A stretch of 64,000 bases of DNA from Bacteroidota bacterium. Its GTDB lineage: Bacteria > Bacteroidota > Bacteroidia > Bacteroidales > WCHB1-69. The notes beneath the pieces are model-generated. The model ran no database searches. It was given only the letters and a program-made list of their open reading frames with translations, and had not been told where the DNA came from. A program made the translations under genes and the position numbers. This document shows positions 33,498 to 42,564 of this stretch, in pieces. The first letter of the stretch is position 1, and every line of letters starts with the position of its first letter. The stretch lies in the NCBI GenBank assembly GCA_019135895.1, contig JAGVVH010000154.1, positions 38,673-102,672 on the forward strand. Reading direction: 5' to 3'.

Positions 33498-34871
33498 ATG
33501 GAAATTCCTTTTGCAGAATCATGGAAAATTAAAATGGTTGAACCTATCCATAAAAGCACGTTAAAAGAACGTGAAAAATGGTTAAAAGAAGCTTGTAATA
33601 ATGTATTTCAACTTAAAGCAGAACAGGTCTATATTGACTTAATCACCGACTCCGGAACAGGAGCCATGAGCGATACACAATGGGCCGGGATGATGACCGG
33701 TGACGAAAGTTATGCCGGAGCTACTTCTTTCTATAAAATGAAAGATATGATAACTAATCTTACCGGATTTAAATATGTATTGCCAACTCATCAAGGACGA
33801 GCTGCAGAAAATGTATTGTTTAGTGTTCTTGTTAAAGAAGGTCATTTTATTCCGGGAAATTCTCATTTTGATACTACTAAAGGACACATTGAATCACGTC
33901 ATGCATTTGCTATTGATTGCACAATTGATGAAGCTAAAGATACCCAACTGGAAATTCCTTTTAAAGGAAATGTTGATCCTGAAAAACTTGAAAAAGTTCT
34001 AATTGAATCTGGAAGTAAAATCCCTTTTATTATTGTTACCATAACAAATAATACGGCCGGAGGGCAACCGGTTTCTATGGAAAATTTACGTGAAGTTTCT
34101 AAACTGGCAAAAAAATACAAAAAACCGGTTATCTTTGATTCTGCTCGTTTTGCTGAAAATGCATATTTTATCAAAACAAGAGAAAAAGGTTATGAAAATA
34201 AGACAATTAAAGAGATTACAAAAGAGATGTTCTCCTATGCGGATGGAATGACTATGAGTGCCAAAAAAGATGCCATTGTAAATATGGGGGGATTCATTGC
34301 TACCAATATTGAAGAATGGTATGATCAGGCAAAAGTATTTGGAATTGTTTTTGAGGGATTTGTTACCTACGGCGGAATGAATGGTCGCGATATGAATGCT
34401 CTTGCAATCGGACTGGATGAAAATACAGAATTTGAAAATCTGGAAACCCGTATCAAGCAAGTTGCTTATCTTGCTAAACGACTGGATGAATTTGGGATTC
34501 CTTATCAACGCCCTGCCGGTGGACATGCCATTTTTGTTGATGCTCCAAAATTATTGACACATGTTCCTAAAGAAGAGTTCCCTGCTCAAACGCTCACTAT
34601 CGAACTTTACCTTGAGGCCGGAATCCGTGGCTGCGAAATTGGGTATCTCTTGGCTGACCGTGACCCCGTAACCAGAGAGAACCGTTTTAATGGAAATGAT
34701 TTTCTTAGACTTGCCATCCCTCGTCGTGTATATACTAATAATCACATGGATGTTATTGCTGTAGCTTTAAAAAATGTGTATGACAGAAGAGAGAAAATTA
34801 CCAGAGGAGTTAAAATAGTTTGGGAAGCTCCTATTATGAGACATTTTACAGTAAAACTTGAACGTCTTTAA
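33498..34871 (+). CDS. tnaA: Tryptophanase (tryptophan indole-lyase)
   Basis: PLP enzyme of 457 residues that splits tryptophan into indole, pyruvate and ammonia. The PLP lysine is in MSAKKDAIVNMGG, and THQGRAAENVLF binds cofactor phosphate. Several positions favour tryptophanase over tyrosine phenol-lyase: HFDTTKGH (Asp where the phenol-lyase has Thr), DSARFAENAYF (phenol-lyase has DATRCVENAYF), and GCEIGYLLADRDP, where phenol-lyase carries a substrate-binding Arg. No TnaC leader is visible. A strong terminator follows. The preceding lipoprotein gene is close enough for cotranscription. Confidence 0.93.
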   Translation: MEIPFAESWKIKMVEPIHKSTLKEREKWLKEACNNVFQLKAEQVYIDLITDSGTGAMSDTQWAGMMTGDESYAGATSFYKMKDMITNLTGFKYVLPTHQGRAAENVLFSVLVKEGHFIPGNSHFDTTKGHIESRHAFAIDCTIDEAKDTQLEIPFKGNVDPEKLEKVLIESGSKIPFIIVTITNNTAGGQPVSMENLREVSKLAKKYKKPVIFDSARFAENAYFIKTREKGYENKTIKEITKEMFSYADGMTMSAKKDAIVNMGGFIATNIEEWYDQAKVFGIVFEGFVTYGGMNGRDMNALAIGLDENTEFENLETRIKQVAYLAKRLDEFGIPYQRPAGGHAIFVDAPKLLTHVPKEEFPAQTLTIELYLEAGIRGCEIGYLLADRDPVTRENRFNGNDFLRLAIPRRVYTNNHMDVIAVALKNVYDRREKITRGVKIVWEAPIMRHFTVKLERL

Positions 34872-34890
34872 TTTTTAAAAATATTTTTTC

Positions 34891-34943
34891 GAAAGTTGAT
34901 AGTGTTAATTGGCAAACCAATAACATTGTCAGCTTTCTTTTTT
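34891..34943 (+). terminator. Strong Rho-independent terminator after tnaA
   Basis: A ~21-bp stem (GAAAGTTGATAGTGTTAA then TTGG, loop CAAA, CCAATAACATTGTCAGC then TTTC) with one bulged A and a few G-T pairs, followed by a T-tract. It starts 20 bases after the tnaA stop. Confidence 0.9.
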
Positions 34944-34969
34944 ATTAATAAACCTGATAATATGTTTTT

Positions 34970-35533
34970 ATGATTATTGTTAATGGGGTACTTGTTTCTG
35001 ATGAATTGATTGATAATTATTTCTGCTGTGATTTAGAAAAATGCCAGGGTTTATGCTGCGTAGAAGGGGATGTAGGAGCTCCTCTGGAGCCTCTCGAAGT
35101 GGGTGAAATTGAAGATTTTTTCCCTGAATTCAAAAAATATATGACTCAGGAAGGAGTTGCTAAAGTAGAAAAGGCAGGCACTTTTGATTATGATATGGAA
35201 GGTAATTTTGTAACACCACTACTTGATGATGAGGCTTGCGCTTTCGTTTATTATGAAAATGGTATTGCAAAATGCGCTATCGAAAAAGCTTTTCTAAATG
35301 GAGAAATTGATTTCAGAAAACCAATCTCGTGTCACCTCTACCCTATCAGAATAAACCTATTGCCCGATTACGAAGCTCTTAACTACCACCACTGGTTTGT
35401 CTGTGAAGATGCTTGTGTAAAAGGGGAAGAACTTAAAATTCCTGTTTATCAATTTCTGAAAGAACCACTTATACGAAAATACGGAGAGTTGTGGTTTGAG
35501 GAACTTGAAAAAGCAGTCAAAAACAGAAAATAA
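34970..35533 (+). CDS. DUF3109 cysteine-rich protein
   Basis: A 187-residue cytoplasmic protein of the DUF3109 family. Cysteine clusters are CCDLEKCQGLCC near the N-terminus, CAFVYYENGIAKCAIEKAF in the middle, SCHLYPIR, and FVCEDACVKG near the C-terminus. The pattern resembles the YkgJ-type CxxxCxxCC zinc/iron-binding families, so metal binding is likely; the reaction is unknown. It follows the tnaA terminator and is convergent with thpR. Confidence 0.88.
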   Translation: MIIVNGVLVSDELIDNYFCCDLEKCQGLCCVEGDVGAPLEPLEVGEIEDFFPEFKKYMTQEGVAKVEKAGTFDYDMEGNFVTPLLDDEACAFVYYENGIAKCAIEKAFLNGEIDFRKPISCHLYPIRINLLPDYEALNYHHWFVCEDACVKGEELKIPVYQFLKEPLIRKYGELWFEELEKAVKNRK

Positions 35534-35579
35534 AACTTCTGCATTAAAACCCAATTTTGATTTCTACAAAAAATAATAC

Positions 35580-36173
35580 CTAAAACTGTATTCTTTGAGA
35601 AAGGTCTTGACTACTCTCTTGCAATCTGAAACTATGCAATGTTTTATAGATCGGACCCTGCGTTGTCAAATGACTTTGAATTAAGGAAATTTCCTCAATA
35701 TTGATAACTTGAGAAGAATGAGGTCCGGATTTTTCAATAGTTTTCCAAAACCGCTTCGTGCTATCTAATTTTTTAATTCTTCCTAAGGTAATGTGTGGAA
35801 CAAAATTTCCCTGATTCGGTTCAAATCCTATCAGTACTAAATTCTCCTCTACAATTTTAAATAAGTTCTGATAATACTCAAATTCTTCAAAGCCAAGCCA
35901 GACAACTTTCGGAGCATATCGACTTCCAAATACTCCCAACTTGTTTATTTCCATTTTAAATGACTTTGACACAGAAGTTACCTCTTGTAACATTTTTATC
36001 AATGATAAAATCTTACTTTCAGGAGTTGCCCCCAAAAAACGCAGTGTCAGGTGCTGTAAGTTATTGTTTACCCATACTATATCATCATAGCTGCATTCTT
36101 TTCTTAAAGTTCCGATTAATTCAAGGAATGGCTGATCAAGGCAAACTTTTGCAGCAATAAAGAGTCTTTTCAT
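35580..36173 (-). CDS. thpR: RNA 2',3'-cyclic phosphodiesterase (2H family, ThpR/LigT)
   Basis: A 197-residue 2H phosphoesterase with both catalytic HxTx motifs: QHLTLRFLG (~residue 40) and PHITLGRIK (~residue 127). The N-terminal RLFIAAKV strand is typical. It opens 2',3'-cyclic phosphate ends of RNA to 2'-phosphate in characterised homologues. It lies between DUF3109 (convergent) and the GH92 gene. Confidence 0.92.
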   Translation of the reverse strand: MKRLFIAAKVCLDQPFLELIGTLRKECSYDDIVWVNNNLQHLTLRFLGATPESKILSLIKMLQEVTSVSKSFKMEINKLGVFGSRYAPKVVWLGFEEFEYYQNLFKIVEENLVLIGFEPNQGNFVPHITLGRIKKLDSTKRFWKTIEKSGPHSSQVINIEEISLIQSHLTTQGPIYKTLHSFRLQESSQDLSQRIQF

Positions 36174-36217
36174 AAATTCAGCTGGAAAAAAGTAAATTAG
36201 ATATATTTTTCGAATGA

Positions 36218-39193
36218 CTAATTAATGATAATTTCATCAACAAAAATCCAGGAATTATAGCCTGCCCCTAAATGCCAATCAGGAATCTGACCGAAGCTCT
36301 TTGCTTTTATTCTAATGTATCGAGCCTTTGCCCCTTTCTTAATCATAAATTCATCGATTGTCGGAGTATAATCATCTGTGGGATATGGATTTCCTATAGT
36401 ACCATATGGAAAAAAATTAGTGCTATCTTCCGAAATTTCTATTGTTACTGAAGATGGATACCAAATCCAGGATTTAATATCCTGTAAAAAACCAATCCCG
36501 ACTTCTTTAATGTCTTGAATGGATTTAAGATCAACAACAGCTTCAAAATCCTGACCTTGATACCCTTGCCATCCTCCTAATCTGAAATCATCTCCACCAC
36601 GTAAATTATCAATCAAAGCATTGTCACCACCTCCCGTATATTGAGGACTATACTGAGATTTAAGAATTATTCTCTTATCTATTTGAAGTTGTTGAAATTT
36701 GGATTCTACAACTTTGCTATATCCTGTGGCAGGATTGTATGCAACTGCTTTTAATAAAGTGGTTTTATTGATATTTATTGGTTTTGTATATTTTATTGAA
36801 TTTACTGTTGGCTCAGAACTATCTAGGGTATAATATATTACATCTGTTTGAGCTGGATATTGAAAATTGGAATTATCAATTTTTGAAGGAGAAAAGAGAG
36901 AGATGGAAATCTCTGTTTTATCCATAAAGGAACGTTGCGTTGATTGTATATTAGGAACAATAGTGATTGAGGGAGAAACAAAACTGGATGGTCTGTTTTC
37001 TTCTTTATCTCCCCATTGTTTATTGGGAATATTACTCATCTCAAACTCAAGTGTTCCCCCATTTTTAAAATCATCATAGTTAAAATATGATTTAGAATAA
37101 TTTTCACCATTGAGCTTTGCTGATTTAATATAAACATTCTCAGCATTTTGATCATTACAAATTATAATAAACTGCTCCCCGTTTTCAAGATTAATAGTTA
37201 CTTTATCAAAAATCGGAGAACCAATAATATATTGATTGTTCCCCGGACAAACAGGATAAAAACCCATAGCGCTGAATACATACCAAGCCGACATCTGACC
37301 GCAATCTTCATTTCCACATAACCCATCAGGATTTGAAGTATAGAGTTCTTTCATTATCTTTCGAGTCAATTCCTGAGTCTTCCATGGAGCTCCGACATAA
37401 TTATACAAATATGCGGCATGATGACTAGGTTCATTTCCATGTGCATACTGCCCAATTAATCCTGTAACATCCGACTGTCTACGACCGGTCATAATGGAAG
37501 AAGTATTAAACAATGTATCAAAAAAGGCTTCAGCTAATAAATTGCCTCCCAGCAACTTAATATAGTTATTAATATCATGAGGAACGTAAGTGGAGTATTG
37601 CCAGGAATTACCTTCTGTTATATGATTATTAATTTCTGTAGGATCAAATGGAAAAATAAAACCTCCATTTTCTTTTGGATGCATAAATCCATCAGAGTCT
37701 AAAATATTTTTATAAAACTGACACCTTTGAATGAATTCATTGTAGATTTCTTTATTACCAAGTTCCTTTGCAAATTGCGCAATACACCAGTCATCATAAG
37801 CATATTCCAAAGTTTTGGAAACATCCTCGTGTTCTTTATCTCCGGGAATAAAACCGAATTTAGCATATTCCGAACGTCCCAATTTATCAAGCTTTGCACT
37901 GGACACCATTGCTTCAAGCAGTTTCTTGTTGTCAATATCACCTATTCCCTTCATAAAAGCATCATAGATGACCGATACAGAGTGATATCCTATCATACAC
38001 CAAGTTTCAAAGCCCGCTAACTCCCATACCGGTAACATTCCACCCTGTTCATAATGTTTCATGAAAGTGTATAGAAAGTCACTTGATCGTTTTCTGTCAA
38101 TTAAGGAAAGAAGTGGATGAAGAGCCCGGTAGGTATCCCATAATGAAAAAACAGTATATACCTCATGTCCCTGCGATTGATGAATACTTCCATCCATTCC
38201 GTAATATCGTCCGTCAATATCAGAAAAGAGATATGGAGATGTAAAGGCATGATAAAGAGCTGTATAGAAGACTTCTTTCAACTCAGCATCTTCAGTTTCA
38301 ACAACAATTTTGTTTAGTTCATCATTCCACATTTTCTGTGCATCTGCTTTAACTTTATCAAAATTAAAATCAGAAATTTCACTTTGATTATGAATAGCCC
38401 CTTCCATATCACTCACAATTCCCGAGATGGCAACTTTTAAAACGACTTCTTTCACATCATCTGCAAAATATATGACCGCTTTACAATCTTTCCCTGCTAT
38501 TTCATTTTCCACATCAATAGGAATACCATTCACATAATATTCAATTTTTTTAATAGGTTGTGAGAAAAGAATGGAAAAAGATAGTTTCTGATGATCATTC
38601 CACGCACTCGATTCACGAATTCCTACTATCATGTTTTTTTTCGAATCATATTTTATTTTGCTGAAAATAACTTTATCCCTGTGTTTTAAATCAAGAATCA
38701 CCCCTTTCGACTTATTGCCACCATCAGGAAAAGTATAACGATGCAAAGCCACTCTCTTGGAAGCAGTTAATTCTACTTTAACATTGTCCTTATTTAATAA
38801 AACAGCATAATAACCTGGAGAAGCAGTCTCATTTTGATGTGAAAAACTGCTTGCATATTCTTTGTTAATTACCGAGGGTTTCCCAGTGAAAGGCATTAAT
38901 AAGAGGTCTCCATAGTCTGAACAACCTGTCCCGCTAAGATGCGTATGGGAAAACCCATATATTACATTATCAGAATAATGATAGGCCGAACATCCGTCCC
39001 AACCATCCAATCTCGTGTCAGGACCGGGCTGAATCATTCCAAACGGAACAATCGCACCCGGATAAGTATGTCCATGATAATCGGTCCCAACGAAAGGATT
39101 TACATATTGTGCAAGATTCTGTTGTTGCCCAAAAATCGAGACTGTAATAAAAAAAGAAAAAATAAAAATTAAGATAGAATACGACTTTTTCAT
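36218..39193 (-). CDS. GH92 family alpha-mannosidase with chitobiase-C-like and F5/8 (discoidin) domains
   Basis: Secreted glycosidase of 991 residues with signal peptide MKKSYSILIFIFSFFITVSI. The N-terminal GH92 domain starts YVNPFVGTDYHGHTYPGAIVPFG. The catalytic (alpha/alpha)6 domain spans ~270-740, with the family hallmark GNEDCGQMSAWYVFSAMGFYP and the GGMLPVWELAG motif. A chitobiase/hexosaminidase C-terminal-like domain (YYTLDSSEPTVNS) and an F5/8 type C carbohydrate-binding domain follow. GH92 enzymes cleave alpha-mannose linkages in N-glycans or fungal mannan. No SusC/SusD pair is adjacent. The start is the ATG at 39193, supported by the -7 box at 39215-39222. Confidence 0.93.
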   Translation of the reverse strand: MKKSYSILIFIFSFFITVSIFGQQQNLAQYVNPFVGTDYHGHTYPGAIVPFGMIQPGPDTRLDGWDGCSAYHYSDNVIYGFSHTHLSGTGCSDYGDLLLMPFTGKPSVINKEYASSFSHQNETASPGYYAVLLNKDNVKVELTASKRVALHRYTFPDGGNKSKGVILDLKHRDKVIFSKIKYDSKKNMIVGIRESSAWNDHQKLSFSILFSQPIKKIEYYVNGIPIDVENEIAGKDCKAVIYFADDVKEVVLKVAISGIVSDMEGAIHNQSEISDFNFDKVKADAQKMWNDELNKIVVETEDAELKEVFYTALYHAFTSPYLFSDIDGRYYGMDGSIHQSQGHEVYTVFSLWDTYRALHPLLSLIDRKRSSDFLYTFMKHYEQGGMLPVWELAGFETWCMIGYHSVSVIYDAFMKGIGDIDNKKLLEAMVSSAKLDKLGRSEYAKFGFIPGDKEHEDVSKTLEYAYDDWCIAQFAKELGNKEIYNEFIQRCQFYKNILDSDGFMHPKENGGFIFPFDPTEINNHITEGNSWQYSTYVPHDINNYIKLLGGNLLAEAFFDTLFNTSSIMTGRRQSDVTGLIGQYAHGNEPSHHAAYLYNYVGAPWKTQELTRKIMKELYTSNPDGLCGNEDCGQMSAWYVFSAMGFYPVCPGNNQYIIGSPIFDKVTINLENGEQFIIICNDQNAENVYIKSAKLNGENYSKSYFNYDDFKNGGTLEFEMSNIPNKQWGDKEENRPSSFVSPSITIVPNIQSTQRSFMDKTEISISLFSPSKIDNSNFQYPAQTDVIYYTLDSSEPTVNSIKYTKPININKTTLLKAVAYNPATGYSKVVESKFQQLQIDKRIILKSQYSPQYTGGGDNALIDNLRGGDDFRLGGWQGYQGQDFEAVVDLKSIQDIKEVGIGFLQDIKSWIWYPSSVTIEISEDSTNFFPYGTIGNPYPTDDYTPTIDEFMIKKGAKARYIRIKAKSFGQIPDWHLGAGYNSWIFVDEIIIN

Positions 39194-39214
39194 GATAATA
39201 TTAATAATTAGCGG

Positions 39215-39222
39215 CAAATATA
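39215..39222 (-). promoter_or_regulatory. -7 promoter box for the GH92 gene
   Basis: TATATTTG on the minus strand, 21 bases upstream of the ATG at 39193. It excludes the longer TTG-started ORF. Confidence 0.55.
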
Positions 39223-39313
39223 CAAAATAATAAATTTTAAATACTGCGTCACTGCCTATTCAAAACACACGCTAATTGAATATTAATCATATCTGTTTAT
39301 TATTATTTTTAAA

Positions 39314-39363
39314 GACGTTCCGACTCACCATGCTCCTCCATCGCGCATAACGCTACAATCACT
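39314..39363 (-). repeat. GC-rich intergenic repeat, short copy
   Basis: On the minus strand it reads GATTGTAGCG, then GCGCGATGGAGGAGCATGG, then TGAGTCGGAACGTC. It aligns without gaps to 42691-42735 on the plus strand, with most differences being C/T or G/A. It is much richer in GC than the flanks. It is probably a member of a dispersed intergenic repeat family. Confidence 0.55.
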
Positions 39364-39416
39364 ATTTCCATAAGGATATCTCAAAATTGTTTAATGAAAA
39401 TTAAATAGAAAATCAC

Positions 39417-39424
39417 TACATTTG
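39417..39424 (+). promoter_or_regulatory. -7 promoter box for the peptide-binding lipoprotein
   Basis: TACATTTG followed by CATC, 17 bases before the GTG start at 39442. It supports that GTG as the true start. Confidence 0.5.
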
Positions 39425-39441
39425 CATCTTAAAAAATATCA

Positions 39442-41079
39442 GTGAATTCTAATATCAAACCCTTATTATTATTACTCCTTATCGGCACTTTGATATCTTG
39501 TAAACCAAAAAAAGCTGAAGAGGGAAAAATGATTTTCCGATATAATGAATCAAGCGGAATTCAGTCTCTTGATCCTGCATATTCCTCAGGTCAGTCAACT
39601 ATTTGGCCCTGCAATCTTCTTTACAACGGATTGGTTGACTTGGATGATTCTCTTAATATTGTTCCTTGTATTGCAAAAAGATGGACCATAAGTGAAGATG
39701 GGAAGGTATATACTTTTATTTTAAAAAATGATGTCTATTTTCACAACACTAAATACTTTCCTTTCAAAGGTAAAAGAAAAGTGACGGCACAAGATTTTGT
39801 TTATAGCTTTAGTCGTATTTTAGATGAGGAAGTAGCCTCTCCCGGAGCATGGATTTTTCAAAAAGTTGAACGAGATTCTAAAGGAAGGCCCTCTTTCACT
39901 GCATTAAATGACAGCACTTTTCAAATTAAACTCACAGAGTTATTTCCCCCTTTTCTTGGTATTTTATCTATGAAATATTGCTCTGTGGTTCCTAAAGAAG
40001 CAGTAGAATATTTTGGAAAAGAGTTCCGAAAATTTCCTGTCGGAACCGGACCTTTTCAATTTCAACTTTGGGAAGAGGGAATTAAGTTAATACTGCGAAA
40101 AAATCCATACTATTTTGAAAGAGATGAAAAAGGGAAGCAACTTCCTTATCTTGATGCAGTTGCAATTTCTTTTATTGTGGACAAACAATCTGTCTTTATG
40201 GAATTCATGAAAGGCTCCCTCGACTTCATGTCAGGTATTGAAGCATGCTATAAAGATGCCCTGCTGACCAAAGAGGGCACACTGAATCCTAAACATGACC
40301 ATAAAATTAATATGATTACCGGACCTTACCTTAATACCGAATATTTGGGGTTTTTACTAAAAGAAAAGGGAAATAATAATCCTTTACTTAACAAGAAAGT
40401 ACGGCAGGCTATCAATTATGGCTTTGACCGTGAAAAGATGATCCGCTATTTGAGAAATAATATAGGCTACCCTGCCAATAGCGGATTTGTTCCCAAAGGA
40501 ATGAAATCTTTTAATCCCGAAAAGGTAAGGGGATATTACTATAACGCGGAAAAAGCAGCCCAACTTCTTAATGAGGCCGGATATCCCTGTGGCAAAGGAC
40601 TACCTCCAATTTCTCTTTCGGTTTCGGCATCCTATCTTGATATCAGCCAGTATATTCAACATGAACTCAGTAAAATTGGAATTACTATAACATTGGATGT
40701 GCAGCAAGCTGCTCAACAAAGACAAATGATGCGAAATTACCAGCTTCCCTTTTTTCGGGGTTCCTGGATATGCGATTACCCTGATCCTGAGAACTATCTC
40801 TCCCTTTTTTATTCCAAAAATCTTCAACCTATCGGGTCAAACTACACCCATTATGTTAATTCTGAATTTGACGACCTCTTTGAACAATCTCAGTCTATAC
40901 TAAATGATTCATTAAGAAATAGTTACTATTCCAAAATGGATTCACTCCTAATGGAAGATTCTCCCGTGGTGGTGCTCTATTATGACAAGATTATTCGTTT
41001 CACACAGAAAAACGTTCATGGGTTGGGAACCAATCCCATCAATATGCTAAATCTAAAAAAAGTATATATAACTAAATGA
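39442..41079 (+). CDS. Family 5 (DppA/OppA-type) peptide-binding lipoprotein
   Basis: Extracellular solute-binding protein of 545 residues. The lipoprotein signal is MNSNIKPLLLLLLIGTLISC, with lipobox LISC. The SBP family 5 signatures include LDPAYSSGQSTIWPCNLLYN, RWTISEDGKVYTFILKNDVYFH, ALNDSTFQIKLTE and FPVGTGPFQF. No permease or ATPase of an Opp/Dpp transporter is next to it, so its partner must lie elsewhere. The start is GTG; no suitable ATG exists and the -7 box is just upstream. It is convergent with the PHP phosphatase. Confidence 0.9.
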   Translation: MNSNIKPLLLLLLIGTLISCKPKKAEEGKMIFRYNESSGIQSLDPAYSSGQSTIWPCNLLYNGLVDLDDSLNIVPCIAKRWTISEDGKVYTFILKNDVYFHNTKYFPFKGKRKVTAQDFVYSFSRILDEEVASPGAWIFQKVERDSKGRPSFTALNDSTFQIKLTELFPPFLGILSMKYCSVVPKEAVEYFGKEFRKFPVGTGPFQFQLWEEGIKLILRKNPYYFERDEKGKQLPYLDAVAISFIVDKQSVFMEFMKGSLDFMSGIEACYKDALLTKEGTLNPKHDHKINMITGPYLNTEYLGFLLKEKGNNNPLLNKKVRQAINYGFDREKMIRYLRNNIGYPANSGFVPKGMKSFNPEKVRGYYYNAEKAAQLLNEAGYPCGKGLPPISLSVSASYLDISQYIQHELSKIGITITLDVQQAAQQRQMMRNYQLPFFRGSWICDYPDPENYLSLFYSKNLQPIGSNYTHYVNSEFDDLFEQSQSILNDSLRNSYYSKMDSLLMEDSPVVVLYYDKIIRFTQKNVHGLGTNPINMLNLKKVYITK

Positions 41080-41086
41080 TAATAAA

Positions 41087-41923
41087 TCATATAGCATATT
41101 CTCTCCAAAATCCATTATCCAGATAAAACATTCTAAAAATATTGTTTTGTCTTAATTTGTCAAGAGCCTCCTCATAGAATAAAAGCAACTCCGATGATTT
41201 GTGTGCATCACTACTGAAAATGCAGGGAATGTCACGTTTAGAGATCTCTTGTAATATAAAATCGGATGGATAAAATTCGCTGCAACGATTTTTGTAAAGT
41301 CCACGTGAATTAATTTCCACAATAATATTATGCAGCTTAATCAAATCCAATGCCTTCACCATAAGATTTCTGTACCAAATTTCCTTTTGATTAAAGAAGC
41401 GATCTTGATTGTGCATCTTAATTTTATCCAAATGAGCAATAATATCAAAACTTTGGGTCTCAATCATCTCAAAAGTTTGTTCCCAAAAAGCAGTCACAGC
41501 TTTTTGAATATTCCCATTAAAAAGCTCATAAATTCCCCTATCATAGACATCCCTTTTGGATCCGTCAATAAACCAAAGTTTTCCTGATATGTTTTCTTTA
41601 ACAAGATGAACCCCTCCAATGATATAGTCAAGTGAATACTTTTGTTTATAGTAAGAAAAATCCCGAGTAACTTCGGGAATAAAATCACATTCCAATCCCA
41701 CAAAAATATTTAGAGTCGTTTGTTGCTTTTGCCAAAATTGAATTTCCTTAATATATTCGGGAATTAGTTCATCACGAATAGCAAAATTATTTTCATGAGG
41801 AACAGGTGCATGGGAAGAAAAACCGAGATGATCAAACCGAAGGTCAACTGCTCTCTTCACAATGGAAGATATGGACTCCTTACCATCGCAAAATGTGGAA
41901 TGTGTGTGATAATTACAGAGCAT
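41087..41923 (-). CDS. PHP-domain histidinol-phosphatase (HisK type)
   Basis: A 278-residue PHP hydrolase. Metal-ligand motifs are NYHTHSTFCDG at the N-terminus, GFSSHAPVPHENN, GLECDFIPE, IIGGVHLV, IAHLDKIKMHNQ, and SSDAHKSSEL near the C-terminus. The length and order fit the histidinol-phosphatase (HisK/HisJ) branch, which makes histidinol from its phosphate. No other his biosynthesis gene is nearby, so substrate assignment rests on family alone. It is 12 bases downstream of an unknown lipoprotein gene on the same strand. Confidence 0.87.
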   Translation of the reverse strand: MLCNYHTHSTFCDGKESISSIVKRAVDLRFDHLGFSSHAPVPHENNFAIRDELIPEYIKEIQFWQKQQTTLNIFVGLECDFIPEVTRDFSYYKQKYSLDYIIGGVHLVKENISGKLWFIDGSKRDVYDRGIYELFNGNIQKAVTAFWEQTFEMIETQSFDIIAHLDKIKMHNQDRFFNQKEIWYRNLMVKALDLIKLHNIIVEINSRGLYKNRCSEFYPSDFILQEISKRDIPCIFSSDAHKSSELLLFYEEALDKLRQNNIFRMFYLDNGFWREYAI

Positions 41924-41935
41924 AAGTAGTAATCA

Positions 41936-42484
41936 TTATTTATGTATCAGTGATTCTTTTTTATAGTGAGAAACAGCATTAGTATCCATTTCAACATCAC
42001 ATCCATATTCTCCAAGAAAAACAGTAAGAACAGAATCAAAATGGATTTGACTTTCCGTAATTTTTCTCGCAGATTGTAATAAAATGGCATCTAATTCATC
42101 TTGCAAAATGGGGGATTTCTCAATAGTCATTTTTTGTTTTAATTTCAACAATTTCGGAGCTTCGTTTTTTAAAACATGATCCACTGTCATAAAAAAAGAT
42201 TGACTGGCATTATATAGCTCTTTATTATCATGAAAATACTTTATTTTATCAAGTTTTGAAATACATTCTTTGTTTTTGTTAACAGCTTTAACATAAAAAT
42301 CGCCCAACACAAAATCATCAAAAAAAGAGGCTTGGAAAAGAGTATCCATTTGCTTCATCATTTTTGATTGGAGCAAAATAATTGAATCAGCGTATTGACT
42401 AGCTGTTTCACTTTGGGTTTTATTTTTACATGAAAAGGAAAATATACAAAGAAGCAAAAAAACAAAAAATTGATACCGTATCAT
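41936..42484 (-). CDS. Unrecognised lipoprotein
   Basis: About 182 residues. The signal is MIRYQFFVFLLLCIFSFSC with lipobox FSFSC. The mature part is largely helical, with heptad-like Leu/Lys/Met patterns and no cysteine motif beyond one Cys near residue 69 and one in YGCDVEMD. I do not recognise a named family. The start is taken at the ATG 42484, because the -7 box at 42500-42507 overlaps or abuts longer versions. It is probably cotranscribed with the PHP phosphatase. Confidence 0.75.
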   Translation of the reverse strand: MIRYQFFVFLLLCIFSFSCKNKTQSETASQYADSIILLQSKMMKQMDTLFQASFFDDFVLGDFYVKAVNKNKECISKLDKIKYFHDNKELYNASQSFFMTVDHVLKNEAPKLLKLKQKMTIEKSPILQDELDAILLQSARKITESQIHFDSVLTVFLGEYGCDVEMDTNAVSHYKKESLIHK

Positions 42485-42499
42485 CGTCATAATTTTGGG

Positions 42500-42507
42500 C
42501 AAATATA
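42500..42507 (-). promoter_or_regulatory. -7 promoter box for the unknown lipoprotein
   Basis: TATATTTG on the minus strand, 15 bases upstream of the ATG at 42484. It fits a short leader and supports this start. Confidence 0.5.
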
Positions 42508-42564
42508 TGAATTATTCCTCATTTATTATCAAATTAGAGAGGACTATCGGAAAATTTATGCATT

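Noticed and set aside
33498..34871. Tyrosine phenol-lyase instead of tryptophanase
   Set aside because: The positions that separate the two enzymes (HFDTT, DSARFAENAYF, CEIG) follow tryptophanase.
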